From the NCBI RefSeq assembly GCF_022870885.1, contig NZ_CP091509.1, positions 1,860,001-1,924,000 of the forward strand: a stretch of DNA of 64,000 nucleotides. The letters are read 5' to 3'. The notes under the pieces were generated by a model that was not told the DNA's origin, ran no database searches, and worked only from the letters and a program-made list of their open reading frames with translations. Below, piece after piece: positions 9,534-18,641 of the stretch. The stretch's first letter is position 1; each line of letters opens with the position of its first letter. The position numbers were made by a program, and so were the translations under genes. This DNA comes from Neisseria dumasiana (GTDB lineage Bacteria; Pseudomonadota; Gammaproteobacteria; Burkholderiales; Neisseriaceae).

Positions 9534-10615
9534 CTTAGATTCTAATTTCAAGTGCAACACTCAGGCAGTAGTGGTTGGAACAGATTCAAGAATAGAACAC
9601 TTGGCGTTTCATAGCCAAGTGTTTTTCTTGGCCGGTGGTTCAGCTCATCCTGAACCCTACGTATTTCCCGCTCACTAATGTTGCGGAAATCCGTTTGTTT
9701 GGGGAAGTATTGGCGGATGAGTCCGTTGGTGTTTTCATTCAGCGCCTTTTCCCAAGAACGGTAAGGACGGCAGAAATAGGTTTCAGCCGCCAATGCTTTG
9801 GCTATTCGGGTGTGGCGGTAGAATTCCTTGCCGTTATCCATGGTGATGGTGTGCACCCTGTCTTTATGCGCCCTCAGCGCCCGAATGACGGCATTGGCCG
9901 TATCTTGGGCTTTGAAGTTCTTCAATTTGCAGATAATGGTGTAGCGGGTAACCCGTTCGACCAGTGTCAATAATGCGCTTTTCTGATCTTTGCCGACGAT
10001 GGTGTCGGCTTCCCAGTCGCCTATACGGGATTTTTCGTCGACGATGGCGGGTCGGTTTTCAATGCCTATGCGGTCGGGTACTTTGCCTCTGCTCCATGTG
10101 CTGCCGTAGCGTTTACGGTAGGATTTGCTGCATATTCTGAGATGCTGCCACAAAGTGCCGCCGTTGCTTTTGTCGTCGCGCAGATAGTTATAGACGGTGC
10201 TGTGGTGGAGTGTGATTTGGTGGTGTTTGTGCAAATAGGCGCACACTTGCTCGGGGCTGAGTTTGCGGCGGATGAGGGTAGCGATGTGTTGGATCAGCTG
10301 CGAATGGAGCTTATAGGGCTTTCTTTTGCGCTGCTTGGTAAGCCGGCTTTGCTGTTGGGCTTTTTCGGCACTGTATTGCTGCCCTTGCGGGCAGTGCCGT
10401 TTGATTTCGCGGCTGATGGTGCTTTTATGGCGGTTAAGCCGTTTGGCGATTTCGCTGATGCTGTGGTGGCGGGACAGGTATTGGATGTGGTATCGTTCGT
10501 CTTGGGTCAGTTGTGTGTAGCTCATATGCAATCTTTCTTGCAGGAAAGGCCGTATGCTACCGCATACTGGCCTTTTTCTGTTGTGGAAAGTTGCACTTCA
10601 AATTTGAATCCGCTG
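9534..10615 (-). mobile_element. IS30-family insertion sequence, IS1655-like, copy 1
   Basis: A 1082-bp element found again at 22574-23649. The ends carry imperfect inverted repeats with the shared core GATTC-AATTT-AAGTGCAAC (left 9538-9558, right 10590-10610). Outer limits were set by comparing both copies: the shared sequence runs from CTTAGATTC to GAATCCGCTG. With those limits it is flanked by a 2-bp repeat GC, and removing the element restores an intact inverted uptake sequence (TTTCAGACGGCC). It contains one transposase gene and a hairpin near 9597-9625. It lies just downstream of apt and did not disrupt a gene. Confidence 0.9.
9548..10525 (-). CDS. IS30-family transposase, IS1655-like copy 1
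   Basis: DDE transposase of 325 residues. An N-terminal helix-turn-helix (SISEIAKRLNRHKSTISREI) binds the ends; the catalytic core shows D in GDWEADTIVG, D in TITMDNGKEF and E in ENTNGLIRQYFPK. The reading frame is intact. The start used here (MSYTQLTQDE) matches the other copy; a 6-base difference in this copy puts an extra Met-His in front. It differs from copy 2 by only a few residues (for example LTLVERV against LTPVERV), so both copies are recent. Confidence 0.93.
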   Translation of the reverse strand: MSYTQLTQDERYHIQYLSRHHSISEIAKRLNRHKSTISREIKRHCPQGQQYSAEKAQQQSRLTKQRKRKPYKLHSQLIQHIATLIRRKLSPEQVCAYLHKHHQITLHHSTVYNYLRDDKSNGGTLWQHLRICSKSYRKRYGSTWSRGKVPDRIGIENRPAIVDEKSRIGDWEADTIVGKDQKSALLTLVERVTRYTIICKLKNFKAQDTANAVIRALRAHKDRVHTITMDNGKEFYRHTRIAKALAAETYFCRPYRSWEKALNENTNGLIRQYFPKQTDFRNISEREIRRVQDELNHRPRKTLGYETPSVLFLNLFQPLLPECCT

Positions 10616-10639
10616 GCCTGACAAATCTATGCCGACAAC

Positions 10640-11203
10640 TCAAGACATCGAGCCTTCATTTTGATAAAGCGTAAACAACGGCACGCCGCGCTTACGGATA
10701 TTTTCGCCGCCGGGCAAATCTGTAAACTCCAAAATCGCAGCCGCTTCCACAATTTCCCCGCCCAGCTGGCGCACCAAATCGATACCCGCCTGCATGGTGC
10801 CGCCGGTCGCAACAAGATCATCCACCAAAAGCACACGCGCACCGGCGGGAATCGCATCGGTATGAATTTCTACCGTAGCTTCACCGTATTCAAGCGCATA
10901 ACTTTGAGAAAGCGTTTCAAACGGCAGCTTACCTTTTTTACGGATGGGGACAAACCCTACGTTTAATTGATAAGCCAACGCAGCTCCGATAATAAAACCG
11001 CGGGCATCCAAACCGGCCACAACATCAATTTTTTGGCTCATATACCGGTAAACAAGCAGATCTACCAACAACCGGAAATATTCAGGGCTTTGCAGCACAG
11101 GGGTAATATCATGAAATAAAATACCTTTTTTCGGCCAATGAGGGATCTTGCGGATCTTTTCGGCAAGTGCTTCCACGCCCATCACGTCGGGATGAATCAA
11201 CAT
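10640..11203 (-). CDS. apt: Adenine phosphoribosyltransferase
   Basis: Purine salvage enzyme: adenine plus PRPP gives AMP and pyrophosphate. 187 residues. It contains the family motifs [28 protein letters not shown] and the PRPP-binding loop [14 protein letters not shown], then [12 protein letters not shown] 11203 gives the usual neisserial N-terminus MLIHPD; the frame runs open to 11245. IS1655-like copy 1 ends only 24 bases after the stop, so the natural terminator (an uptake-sequence pair) has been split by the IS. It is divergent from gmk. Confidence 0.95.
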   Translation of the reverse strand: MLIHPDVMGVEALAEKIRKIPHWPKKGILFHDITPVLQSPEYFRLLVDLLVYRYMSQKIDVVAGLDARGFIIGAALAYQLNVGFVPIRKKGKLPFETLSQSYALEYGEATVEIHTDAIPAGARVLLVDDLVATGGTMQAGIDLVRQLGGEIVEAAAILEFTDLPGGENIRKRGVPLFTLYQNEGSMS

Positions 11204-11428
11204 AAAACTACCCAATTCACAATGAAAAATTACACAGAAATTCAAAACACAAACGCACTATTCTAACAAAAACTAGCCTTGCGTTGTCGGCGTTGAAACA
11301 TATAAAAACGGAAATAATATTTTAAACGCGATAGTTTTCGCAAAAACAGGAACCAGAACGCCCGTTTTGCAAAGGTTTCCGGCTGTATGGCATAATAACC
11401 ACTTAAATTTTTCATTTTCGAGACCATC

Positions 11429-12046
11429 ATGCGCTCATCTTCAAAAGGTAATATTTTTATTATTTCCGCAGCCTCCGGAACCGGAAAAACCACTTTGGTT
11501 TCACGCCTTACCAAACATCATGACGACATCAAGGTTTCCGTTTCCCACACCACCCGGCAGCCGCGTGAAGGCGAAGAGCACGGCAAACACTACTATTTTG
11601 TAGATGTGCCGAAATTCGAAACTCTCATTAGTGAAAGCGCATTCCTTGAATATGCAAAAGTTTTCGACAATTATTACGGCACCAGTGTAGAAGGCGTAAA
11701 CATATTGCGGGAACAAGGTTATGATGTGATTTTAGAGATCGACATTCAAGGTGCAGAACAAGTCCGCCGTGTTTGGCCCGGAGCATGCAGCATCTTTATA
11801 TTGCCGCCTTCTTTCCAAGCATTGGCCGAACGCTTGGTCGGCCGCGGAACAGACAGCCCCGAAGTAATCGAACGGCGGCTGGGCAAAGCGCGCAAAGAAA
11901 TCGAGCAGGCGTTTATGTTTGATTATGTGGTGGTTAACAACGACTTGGTTGAAGCAGAAGCCGATTTACTGTCGATTATCAAATCACACCGCCTAAAACA
12001 ATCCTGCCAACACTTATTTATTGAAAATCTGTTGGAAAATTCTTAA
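11429..12046 (+). CDS. gmk: Guanylate kinase
   Basis: Phosphorylates GMP to GDP with ATP; essential in nucleotide supply. 205 residues. The P-loop SAASGTGKTTL is at about 12-22, then the GMP-binding VSHTTRQPREGEEHGKHYYF, then EIDIQGAEQVR and RLGKARKEIEQAFMFDYVVVN. It is the first gene of gmk-rpoZ-spoT, an order kept in many beta- and gammaproteobacteria and linking guanine nucleotides with (p)ppGpp control. Confidence 0.97.
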   Translation: MRSSSKGNIFIISAASGTGKTTLVSRLTKHHDDIKVSVSHTTRQPREGEEHGKHYYFVDVPKFETLISESAFLEYAKVFDNYYGTSVEGVNILREQGYDVILEIDIQGAEQVRRVWPGACSIFILPPSFQALAERLVGRGTDSPEVIERRLGKARKEIEQAFMFDYVVVNNDLVEAEADLLSIIKSHRLKQSCQHLFIENLLENS

Positions 12047-12108
12047 AAAACAGCGACAATACTTAATTAAATACTTCCCTATTTATTTGTAAAAAGGAAC
12101 CATTCAAA

Positions 12109-12315
12109 ATGGCACGCATCACCGTAGAAGACTGCATTACCAAAATCCCCAACCATTTCGACTTAACATTAACTGCCGCACGCCGCGCACGCCAACTGGA
12201 AAACGGCAATGCACCTTTGGTTGAAGACATCCGTAACAATAAACCTACCGTTACCGCTTTACGCGAGATAGCCGCCGGAGAAGTCGGCGTAGAGCTGCTC
12301 AAACGTAACAAATAA
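12109..12315 (+). CDS. rpoZ: RNA polymerase omega subunit
   Basis: Small subunit that helps assemble RNA polymerase and forms part of a ppGpp site. 68 residues, starting [24 protein letters not shown], with the conserved core [14 protein letters not shown] and [23 protein letters not shown] lies upstream of the ATG. It sits 62 bases after gmk and 24 bases before spoT in the same direction. Confidence 0.97.
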   Translation: MARITVEDCITKIPNHFDLTLTAARRARQLENGNAPLVEDIRNNKPTVTALREIAAGEVGVELLKRNK

Positions 12316-12339
12316 AAGCAAAATCAAAAGGCCGTCTGA

Positions 12340-14493
12340 ATGCAACTGCCGCTACCTACCGCCCCTTATGACCCATTGACATCAGAAGCCCGTGACTTAT
12401 TGTTCCGCACGGCTTCCTATCTCAATGAAAAAGAGCAGCAACAGCTTGAAAAAGCGTGTGCCTATGCTTTCCATGCCCACGACGGCCAAACCCGCAAAAG
12501 TGGCGAACCCTACATTACCCACCCTATTGCCGTTACTACCCAACTGGCCATCTGGCACATGGACATACAAGGTTTGTGTGCGGGCGTGATGCATGATGTA
12601 CTTGAAGACACAGGTGTATCCAAAATCGAAATGGCAGCAGAATTCGGCGACACCATAGCCGAAATGGTAGACGGTCTTTCCAAACTTGAAAAACTCGAAT
12701 ACGACAGCCAAGCAGAACATCAGGCAGAAAGTTTCCGCAAGTTAATTCTCGCCATGACCAAAGACGTTCGCGTGATCGTCGTTAAATTGGCCGACCGTCT
12801 GCACAACATGCGTACATTAGGCTCGATGCGCCCCGAAAAACGCCGCCGGATTGCTCAGGAAACACTTGAAATCTACGCACAAATAGCCAACCGCATCGGT
12901 TTAAACAACGCCTATCAAGAGCTTCAGGATTTATCCTTTCAGAATCTGCACCCCCGTCGGTATGAAACATTGCAAAAAGCCATGAAAGCAAGCCGACGCA
13001 ACCGACGCGACGTTGTAGGTAAAGTTCTGCGTGCCTTCAGCATGCGCTTGGTTGACGCAAATATTGAAGCCAAAATCAAAGGCCGCGAAAAAAACTTATT
13101 CAGCATCCACCAGAAAATGCAGGCTAAAAATCTACGCTTCGCAGACGTGATGGATATTTACGGCTTTCGCGTTATCGTAAACAGCATACCCGCCTGCTAC
13201 GCAGCCTTGGGTGCACTTCACAGCCTCTACCAACCCAAACCCGGCCGTTTCAAAGACTACATCGCCATTCCCAAAAGTAACGGTTATCAAAGCCTGCATA
13301 CCACCTTAGTCGGCCCTTACGGCCTGCCTATCGAAGTACAGATACGCACCCACGAAATGGATGCAGTAGCCGAAGGCGGCGTAGCCGGACATTGGATTTA
13401 TAAATCGGGAGAAAGTACGGTCGATCAGGCTACCCTCCATACCAATCGCTGGCTGAAAAATATTCTTGATTTGCAAGCAGGCAGTTCCAATGCCATCGAA
13501 TTTCTCGAGGCCGTTAAAGTTGATTTATTCCCCAACGAAGTATATATCCTTACCCCGAAAGGAAAAATCCTTACCCTCCCCAAAGGAGCAACCCCCATCG
13601 ACTTCGCATATGCAGTGCATACCGATGTCGGCCATCACACCGTAGCCGCCCGCATCAACAATACCATGATGCCGTTGCGCACCAAACTGAAAACCGGTGA
13701 TTCTGTTGAAGTGATTACTTCCGAACAGGCAAAACCCAACCCGGCATGGCTAAATTTTGCCGTTTCCAGCCGTGCACGCAGCGCCATTCGAAATTACATC
13801 AAAAATATGAATAGGCAAGATGCAGTAACACTAGGTGAAAACCTATTGCAAAAAGCCCTATCAAGCTTATTGCCTCAAAACGTATTGCTTTCAGACGGCC
13901 TCAAAGAAAAATATCTTGCCGACCTCAATCATAAGCAAACCACTTTTGAAGATGTATTGTACAGCGTAGGAATGGGGCATACCCTGCCGATTACAGTTGC
14001 CATGCATATTGCCGACTTGGCAGGTGAACATTTTGGCGGCGAAGTGCGGTTAAGCCCGATTAAAATCAACGGCAGCGAAACAGGCCGCGTACATCTTGCC
14101 CAATGTTGCCAGCCATTGCCCGGAGATGCCGTACGCGCAGTTTTAATTAAAGATCAAGGTTTGGTTATTCACCGGGACACTTGTCCGAATGTACTAAAAG
14201 TAGATCCCGACCAACAGCTTGACGCCGACTGGGAAAGCATTCCCGATCAAACTTTCCGCACAACACTTACAGTCGGAGCACGCGACACCCGCGGTTTGTT
14301 GGCATTAATGGCCCAAGCTATTTCTTCAGCCGGCGCCGACATCGAATCGGTTGAAACACCGCAAAAACAACCCGGCACAGAAGGGTTTATTGAATTCAAG
14401 TTCTTTATCAAAGTAACCGGTATAGAGCAACTCAATGAAATCATTCGTGCTTTGCACGCTATTACTGATGTGAGACGTGTTGTAAGAGTATAA
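12340..14493 (+). CDS. spoT: Bifunctional (p)ppGpp synthetase/hydrolase SpoT
   Basis: Makes and degrades the stringent-response alarmone. 717 residues. The N-terminal hydrolase HD domain keeps H47, H61 and the His-Asp of MHDVLEDT (85-86). The synthetase domain has the RFKDYIAIPKSNGYQSLHTT motif (about 303-322). A TGS domain (KGKILTLPKGATPIDFAYAV) and a C-terminal ACT domain follow, so all parts are present. The rpoZ neighbour favours SpoT over RelA. The start is odd: an uptake sequence (12329-12340) runs into the ATG, with its last A being the first base of the start codon, and no good ribosome-binding site beyond AAAAGG is seen. Confidence 0.95.
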   Translation: MQLPLPTAPYDPLTSEARDLLFRTASYLNEKEQQQLEKACAYAFHAHDGQTRKSGEPYITHPIAVTTQLAIWHMDIQGLCAGVMHDVLEDTGVSKIEMAAEFGDTIAEMVDGLSKLEKLEYDSQAEHQAESFRKLILAMTKDVRVIVVKLADRLHNMRTLGSMRPEKRRRIAQETLEIYAQIANRIGLNNAYQELQDLSFQNLHPRRYETLQKAMKASRRNRRDVVGKVLRAFSMRLVDANIEAKIKGREKNLFSIHQKMQAKNLRFADVMDIYGFRVIVNSIPACYAALGALHSLYQPKPGRFKDYIAIPKSNGYQSLHTTLVGPYGLPIEVQIRTHEMDAVAEGGVAGHWIYKSGESTVDQATLHTNRWLKNILDLQAGSSNAIEFLEAVKVDLFPNEVYILTPKGKILTLPKGATPIDFAYAVHTDVGHHTVAARINNTMMPLRTKLKTGDSVEVITSEQAKPNPAWLNFAVSSRARSAIRNYIKNMNRQDAVTLGENLLQKALSSLLPQNVLLSDGLKEKYLADLNHKQTTFEDVLYSVGMGHTLPITVAMHIADLAGEHFGGEVRLSPIKINGSETGRVHLAQCCQPLPGDAVRAVLIKDQGLVIHRDTCPNVLKVDPDQQLDADWESIPDQTFRTTLTVGARDTRGLLALMAQAISSAGADIESVETPQKQPGTEGFIEFKFFIKVTGIEQLNEIIRALHAITDVRRVVRV

Positions 14494-14495
14494 GG

Positions 14496-14565
14496 TATAG
14501 AAAATCCTAGCGTTGTTTGCAGTATTGGCTTTTGAATACTGTAAACAACGCTAGGATTTTCTATA
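14496..14565. repeat. 70-bp near-perfect palindrome between spoT and the SEL1 gene
   Basis: Arms 14496-14526 and 14535-14565 pair over 31 bp with one G-T wobble and an 8-base loop (GGCTTTTG). Both ends are AT-rich (TATAG...CTATA). It lies between convergent genes and may terminate both, but it is far longer than needed, is unlike the uptake-sequence hairpins, and could be a small mobile palindrome. Confidence 0.85.
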
Positions 14566-14572
14566 TAAAGCT

Positions 14573-15676
14573 TTACTCAACGACCAGTTTGTTTTTCCAA
14601 TATTGTTTTTTAGCTTCGTTTTTGGGAATGTCTTTGGTACCATTGCCGTAGATTTCCACCAACTTCTTGGCAGCTTTTATTTCGCCATTATTGGCCGAAC
14701 GTTCAAACCATTCTAATGCTTTTTTTTCGTCTTTCATAACATGTTTTCCATTTAAGTACCATAAACCTATTAGTGTTTGAGCAGTTTCTTCACCCATCTC
14801 GGCAGCTTTTAGATAATAGTCAAAAGCTTTAGCTTCATCGTAAGGGAATGTATCATTTTTCTCAGAGTACATAACACCAGCGACTGAATAAGCATAAGCA
14901 TCGTCTTGCTCTAAAGATTTAAATAACCATTGCTTGGCTTCTTCCCGGTCTTTTTCATTTTTTCCAATTTTAACAAGAAGCCCTGCCAATTCAGCCTGAG
15001 CTACACTAATATTAAGGTCAGCTGCTTTACGTAACCATAGAATGGCATCATCATACTTACCCATAGAAGCATAAATTGTTCCAACATTATAAATGGCTAA
15101 TTGATTGCCATTGTCAACAGCTTTTTTGGCTAATTCAAGTGCTCTATCTTGATTTTGCAAAACCCCTTTGCCTTGAGAATAAATAATAGCCAAATTTTGA
15201 TAAGCATCGGCATATCCGTTATCTGCTGCCAGTTGATAATATTCAGCTCCTTTTTTCCAATCAACAGGAACCCCAATTCCATGGCTATAATAAAACCCTA
15301 AGTTATTATAAGACGGGATATTGCCTTGCTTCGCGGCTTGTTGAGTCCAATAAAAAGCTTTTTGTACATCCTTTTGTGCACCCCAACCCTTATAGTAAAG
15401 CCAACCTAAATTGGATTTAGCCCTTGCATCTCCTTTTTTTGCTGCCAACTCTGTCCAATAAAAAGCTTTATTGAAATCTTTTGGAGCCTCCCAGCCTTCT
15501 AAATAACGGGCACCTAAATTATATTGGCTAGAAACATCACCTCTTTCAGCGCATTGTTCCAATCGCGATAATTCTCCTCTTGGATCACAATTGATGCTAT
15601 TTTTATCTACATAACAGCCACTCAGAAGAAAAAAACAAACTAGTGTAATAATATTTTTAATCATGGTTCTTATCAT
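14573..15676 (-). CDS. SEL1-repeat lipoprotein, possible partner of the upstream rhs tip
   Basis: Predicted lipoprotein of 367 residues. The signal peptide ends in lipobox LLSGC (Cys21 from the first Met, Cys17 from the second Met at 15664). The rest is about eight SEL1/TPR-like repeats of about 36 residues, with wording such as SQYNLGARYLEG, AFYWTELAAKKGDARAKSNL and ALEWFERSANNGEIKAAKKL. SEL1 repeats bind proteins. The start codon overlaps the rhs stop in ATGA, so translation is coupled. In polymorphic toxin loci the gene directly after a toxin tip is often its immunity protein, so a periplasmic immunity or chaperone role is inferred. Base composition is AT-rich compared with core genes. Confidence 0.75.
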   Translation of the reverse strand: MIRTMIKNIITLVCFFLLSGCYVDKNSINCDPRGELSRLEQCAERGDVSSQYNLGARYLEGWEAPKDFNKAFYWTELAAKKGDARAKSNLGWLYYKGWGAQKDVQKAFYWTQQAAKQGNIPSYNNLGFYYSHGIGVPVDWKKGAEYYQLAADNGYADAYQNLAIIYSQGKGVLQNQDRALELAKKAVDNGNQLAIYNVGTIYASMGKYDDAILWLRKAADLNISVAQAELAGLLVKIGKNEKDREEAKQWLFKSLEQDDAYAYSVAGVMYSEKNDTFPYDEAKAFDYYLKAAEMGEETAQTLIGLWYLNGKHVMKDEKKALEWFERSANNGEIKAAKKLVEIYGNGTKDIPKNEAKKQYWKNKLVVE

Positions 15677-17715
15677 TTCGATTGATTAGGTTTTGTTGTG
15701 AATCTGTCAATACTACTATTAGTAATTGTTTTTCCAATTTCATTTATTCCTGCCTGTCCAAAATCACCCACTCCTGTTTTTCCTGCTTTATAAGCAGCTC
15801 CTGTTCCCACTATATTACTCGGAATTCCTTTTAGCGTTTCCTTTACAGTTTTCCCTTGACAAATAGAGTCAGATAAAACACCACTACCAACTGCATTGGT
15901 TGTTTGTTGACCTAGCGTAGCCCAACGCGCCCCAACAAGACCGCTGGCAGTGTCGGTAGCCAAAGAGCAGGCGTTGATTCGCCCGTTTTCAAGAGTTTGA
16001 GTTGTACCGGAAGTCACTGTAGAAATGCCAATACTCTTTTCTACAGGCGACAAACGCCCCCATGCTTGAGCCGCAGGTCTTGCTGCAGTGGCTAACGCAG
16101 GTAGCGCACGAACACCTACAAAGGCTGTTCCTGCCGCTGCCATTGACCCACCTGCTACCTTTACGCTGGTTTCTCTTAAGCCCGCTTGAGAGGTGTGCAG
16201 ACGCCTACATTGATCATTTTTTGCGTTTAGAGCCATGGTGCTCGGCATTATCGCACCCAAGGCAGTAGCACAACCGGGTTCTTTCATCACTCCACGGTTT
16301 TTTATTGCTTCTCTTCTAGCTGCTTCTCTTGCAGCAGCTTGGGCTCTGGCGGCAGCTTCAAAATCTCCCATGCCTCTATTAAACGCATCTCTCACTCCGG
16401 GGCTGTCAAGATGTTGTTGTAACCACTGATAACCATTAAGCCCTAAAGGATCAACCCATCCTTGAGCTGATTGGCCAAAATCATAAAGGTTATCTCCCCC
16501 AGCCAACCCAATCGGATCCTGCTGCGTAAACCGCCCGCAGTGCGGATCGTAATAACGGAAGAAGTTGTAATGCAGACCCGTCTCTACATCCGCATACTGG
16601 TTCTGTAATCTGAACGGCTGATGCACATCTTCTTTCAGATTCGCACCCTCTGCATTATTCAGTTTACCCCAACCGCTGTATTCTCCGCGCCAAACGATGT
16701 TGCCTTCCTCATCCGTCAGTTCACGCGGAATGCCGATTTGGTCGTTGTGGTAGTACAAAATCCGTCTGTCGGCTTTGCTGCTATCTTTGTTGGCCATCTG
16801 AACGATTTGTGCCAACGGTTCGTAGCTTCCCTGTTCGGTATAAACGTAAGTATAGGTCGCTTTATCGCCGTATTCCTGTAACAGGCGGCTGCCTTCCCAC
16901 AGGAAACGGGTTTCCGTTTGGTTGTGGGCGTTCTGTTTGCTCACCCTTCTGCCTAAGGCGTCGTAGCGGTAGTGCCAGTGTTCAGACCGCCTTCCCTCTT
17001 GTTCGATACGCGCTTCGGTCAATTGGTTGTCGGCATCGTAGCGATAATACTGGCTTTCGCCCGTTGCGTCGTTGTGGCGTTCGCTCAGGTTGCCCAGCGG
17101 ATCATAAACGTAGCGGATGCCGTTATAGTCGGTCAGGCGGTTGCCGGCTACTTTGACACCGTCGCCGCTGATATTGTGGGCGGGGTCGAAGGCGAAGCGT
17201 TCGTCGCCGGCACGGGTAATCCTGCCCAGCGGGTCGTAGGCGTAGTCTTTATTGCCGTGGTGTTGGTCTTCGGTTTGAACCAGATTGCCGTTGGTATCGT
17301 AATGGTAACGGCGTTTGATCAGGCCTTTCGGCTCGGTGGCTTTGCCGCCGGGAGCTTCGAGTTGTACCAGCTGTTCTTTCAGACGGCCTAAGGGGTCTGA
17401 AATCAGGCGGGTGTGCAGTTTGCCGGCACTTCTGGATACGGGACGGTGCAGGTCGTCGCGCTCGATATCGGTAATGGTGTCGCCGTCGAGGTTGATGTGG
17501 TGCAGATGGCCGCTGCCGTAGTAGAGGTAGTTGAGCGTCTCGCCCGTCGGTAGGATGGTTTGGGTGCGGTTGCCGAGGATGTCGTAACGGTATTCGGTCA
17601 CCAGCGGGATGCCGTCTTGGGTACGGGGCCGGATTATGCCCGGCTGTATCGGTTCGCCCAGTGTTTGGTATTGTTCTTTGACCAACAGGCCGTCTGAATT
17701 GTAGCTGAGACGCAA
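15673..17715 (-). pseudogene. rhs: 5'-truncated rhs gene with variable C-terminal tip
   Basis: Encodes 680 residues of an Rhs polymorphic toxin without its N-terminal part. YD repeats fill about residues 1-370 (YDPLGRITRAGDERF, YDALGRRVSKQN). The core end is canonical: YYDPHCGRFTQQDPIGLAGG, then WVDPLGL near 425, where the tip is normally cleaved off. The tip (about 426-680) is rich in Gly, Ala and Thr (VAGGSMAAAGTAFVG) and I recognise no toxin family in it. The open frame begins only at a TTG at 17715 with no good ribosome-binding site, and an in-frame TAA lies about 30 bases upstream. Full Rhs proteins are about twice this length. It may be a silent tip cassette that recombines with a full rhs elsewhere, or an expressed orphan. 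The core is GC-rich, the tip less so. Confidence 0.75.
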
Positions 17716-17927
17716 GTCGCTATGGGAATTACAGGTATTACGTTTTTAACATATAAAAAATTATTAATATGAAAACTATTACCTTATGTACTTTATGAGA
17801 CAATTTATAAGAAATATTAGTTTAAATAAAACTAACAGAAAATCAGTGAGCAGTAAATATAATAGAATAGAATAGATGTTATCACATTGTAAAAAATATA
17901 TTTACATAACAATTTTTAAAATGATAA

Positions 17928-18641
17928 TTATTGTTTGTTATTTATGTAGAAATATCTAATAGCAACAAATAAAAAACAAAATTCTGTATAAAATAACATA
18001 CTCATCAATGGAATAAAGCAAAGAATTGCATTATATAAACTTTCATCTGTTCCTCTATTTAAAATGGCTTTTATTCCAAAAAAAATTGTTAAGAAGTAGG
18101 GAATAAAACATATAATTTTTGACTTCGTCAATATCATTGGTAAACTATCATTAGACCAAAGCAAATACCTTTGATTTTCACGAGAAATTAAACTAGATTT
18201 TTTTAAATTTTTTATTTCTTCATCACTGATATTTAACATTACATACCACAATGAAATCAAGGAAACAATTAGAAAAGATATGGCAACAGTTTCCCATAAA
18301 AATGGGAAATTTATAGTCATTAATAACAAAAATGGGCTTACCAATGTCAAAGTTACTCTCATTCCAACATTATAAAAAACTGATTCAAATAGCTTCGAAT
18401 AAAATATCCCTTTCTTTTTTAAAATAAAGTTTGAAATTAACCATATTAAAAATAAAATTCCCCATACAATAAAAAAGAAAATAAATACTTGGCTTACCAT
18501 TATCGGAATTCCCCAACCTAGGTAAGAAGCAAAAATAATGCATAAATGGTAAATGCTAGCTATCCCCAAGGCAATAATTTGATGCCTAAAATCAATAGAT
18601 TGATTAAAATTAATATTCTTAATCATAATTTGATTATCCAT
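17928..18641 (-). CDS. Six-helix inner-membrane protein, candidate immunity to the adjacent effector
   Basis: 237 residues, very AT-rich. I see six hydrophobic helices: IIALGIASIYHLCIIFA, VSQVFIFFFIVWGILFLIWL, RVTLTLVSPFLLLMTI, TVAISFLIVSLISLWYVML, IICFIPYFLTIFFGIKAI and ILCFIPLMSMLFYTEFCFLF. No family is recognised. The start overlaps the stop of the upstream effector candidate by 8 bases, so translation is coupled. A polytopic membrane protein next to a toxin with a hydrophobic hairpin is the pattern of immunity to pore-forming toxins (as with colicins), hence the inference. The 17716-17927 stretch after it is AT-rich and empty. Confidence 0.7.
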   Translation of the reverse strand: MDNQIMIKNINFNQSIDFRHQIIALGIASIYHLCIIFASYLGWGIPIMVSQVFIFFFIVWGILFLIWLISNFILKKKGIFYSKLFESVFYNVGMRVTLTLVSPFLLLMTINFPFLWETVAISFLIVSLISLWYVMLNISDEEIKNLKKSSLISRENQRYLLWSNDSLPMILTKSKIICFIPYFLTIFFGIKAILNRGTDESLYNAILCFIPLMSMLFYTEFCFLFVAIRYFYINNKQ

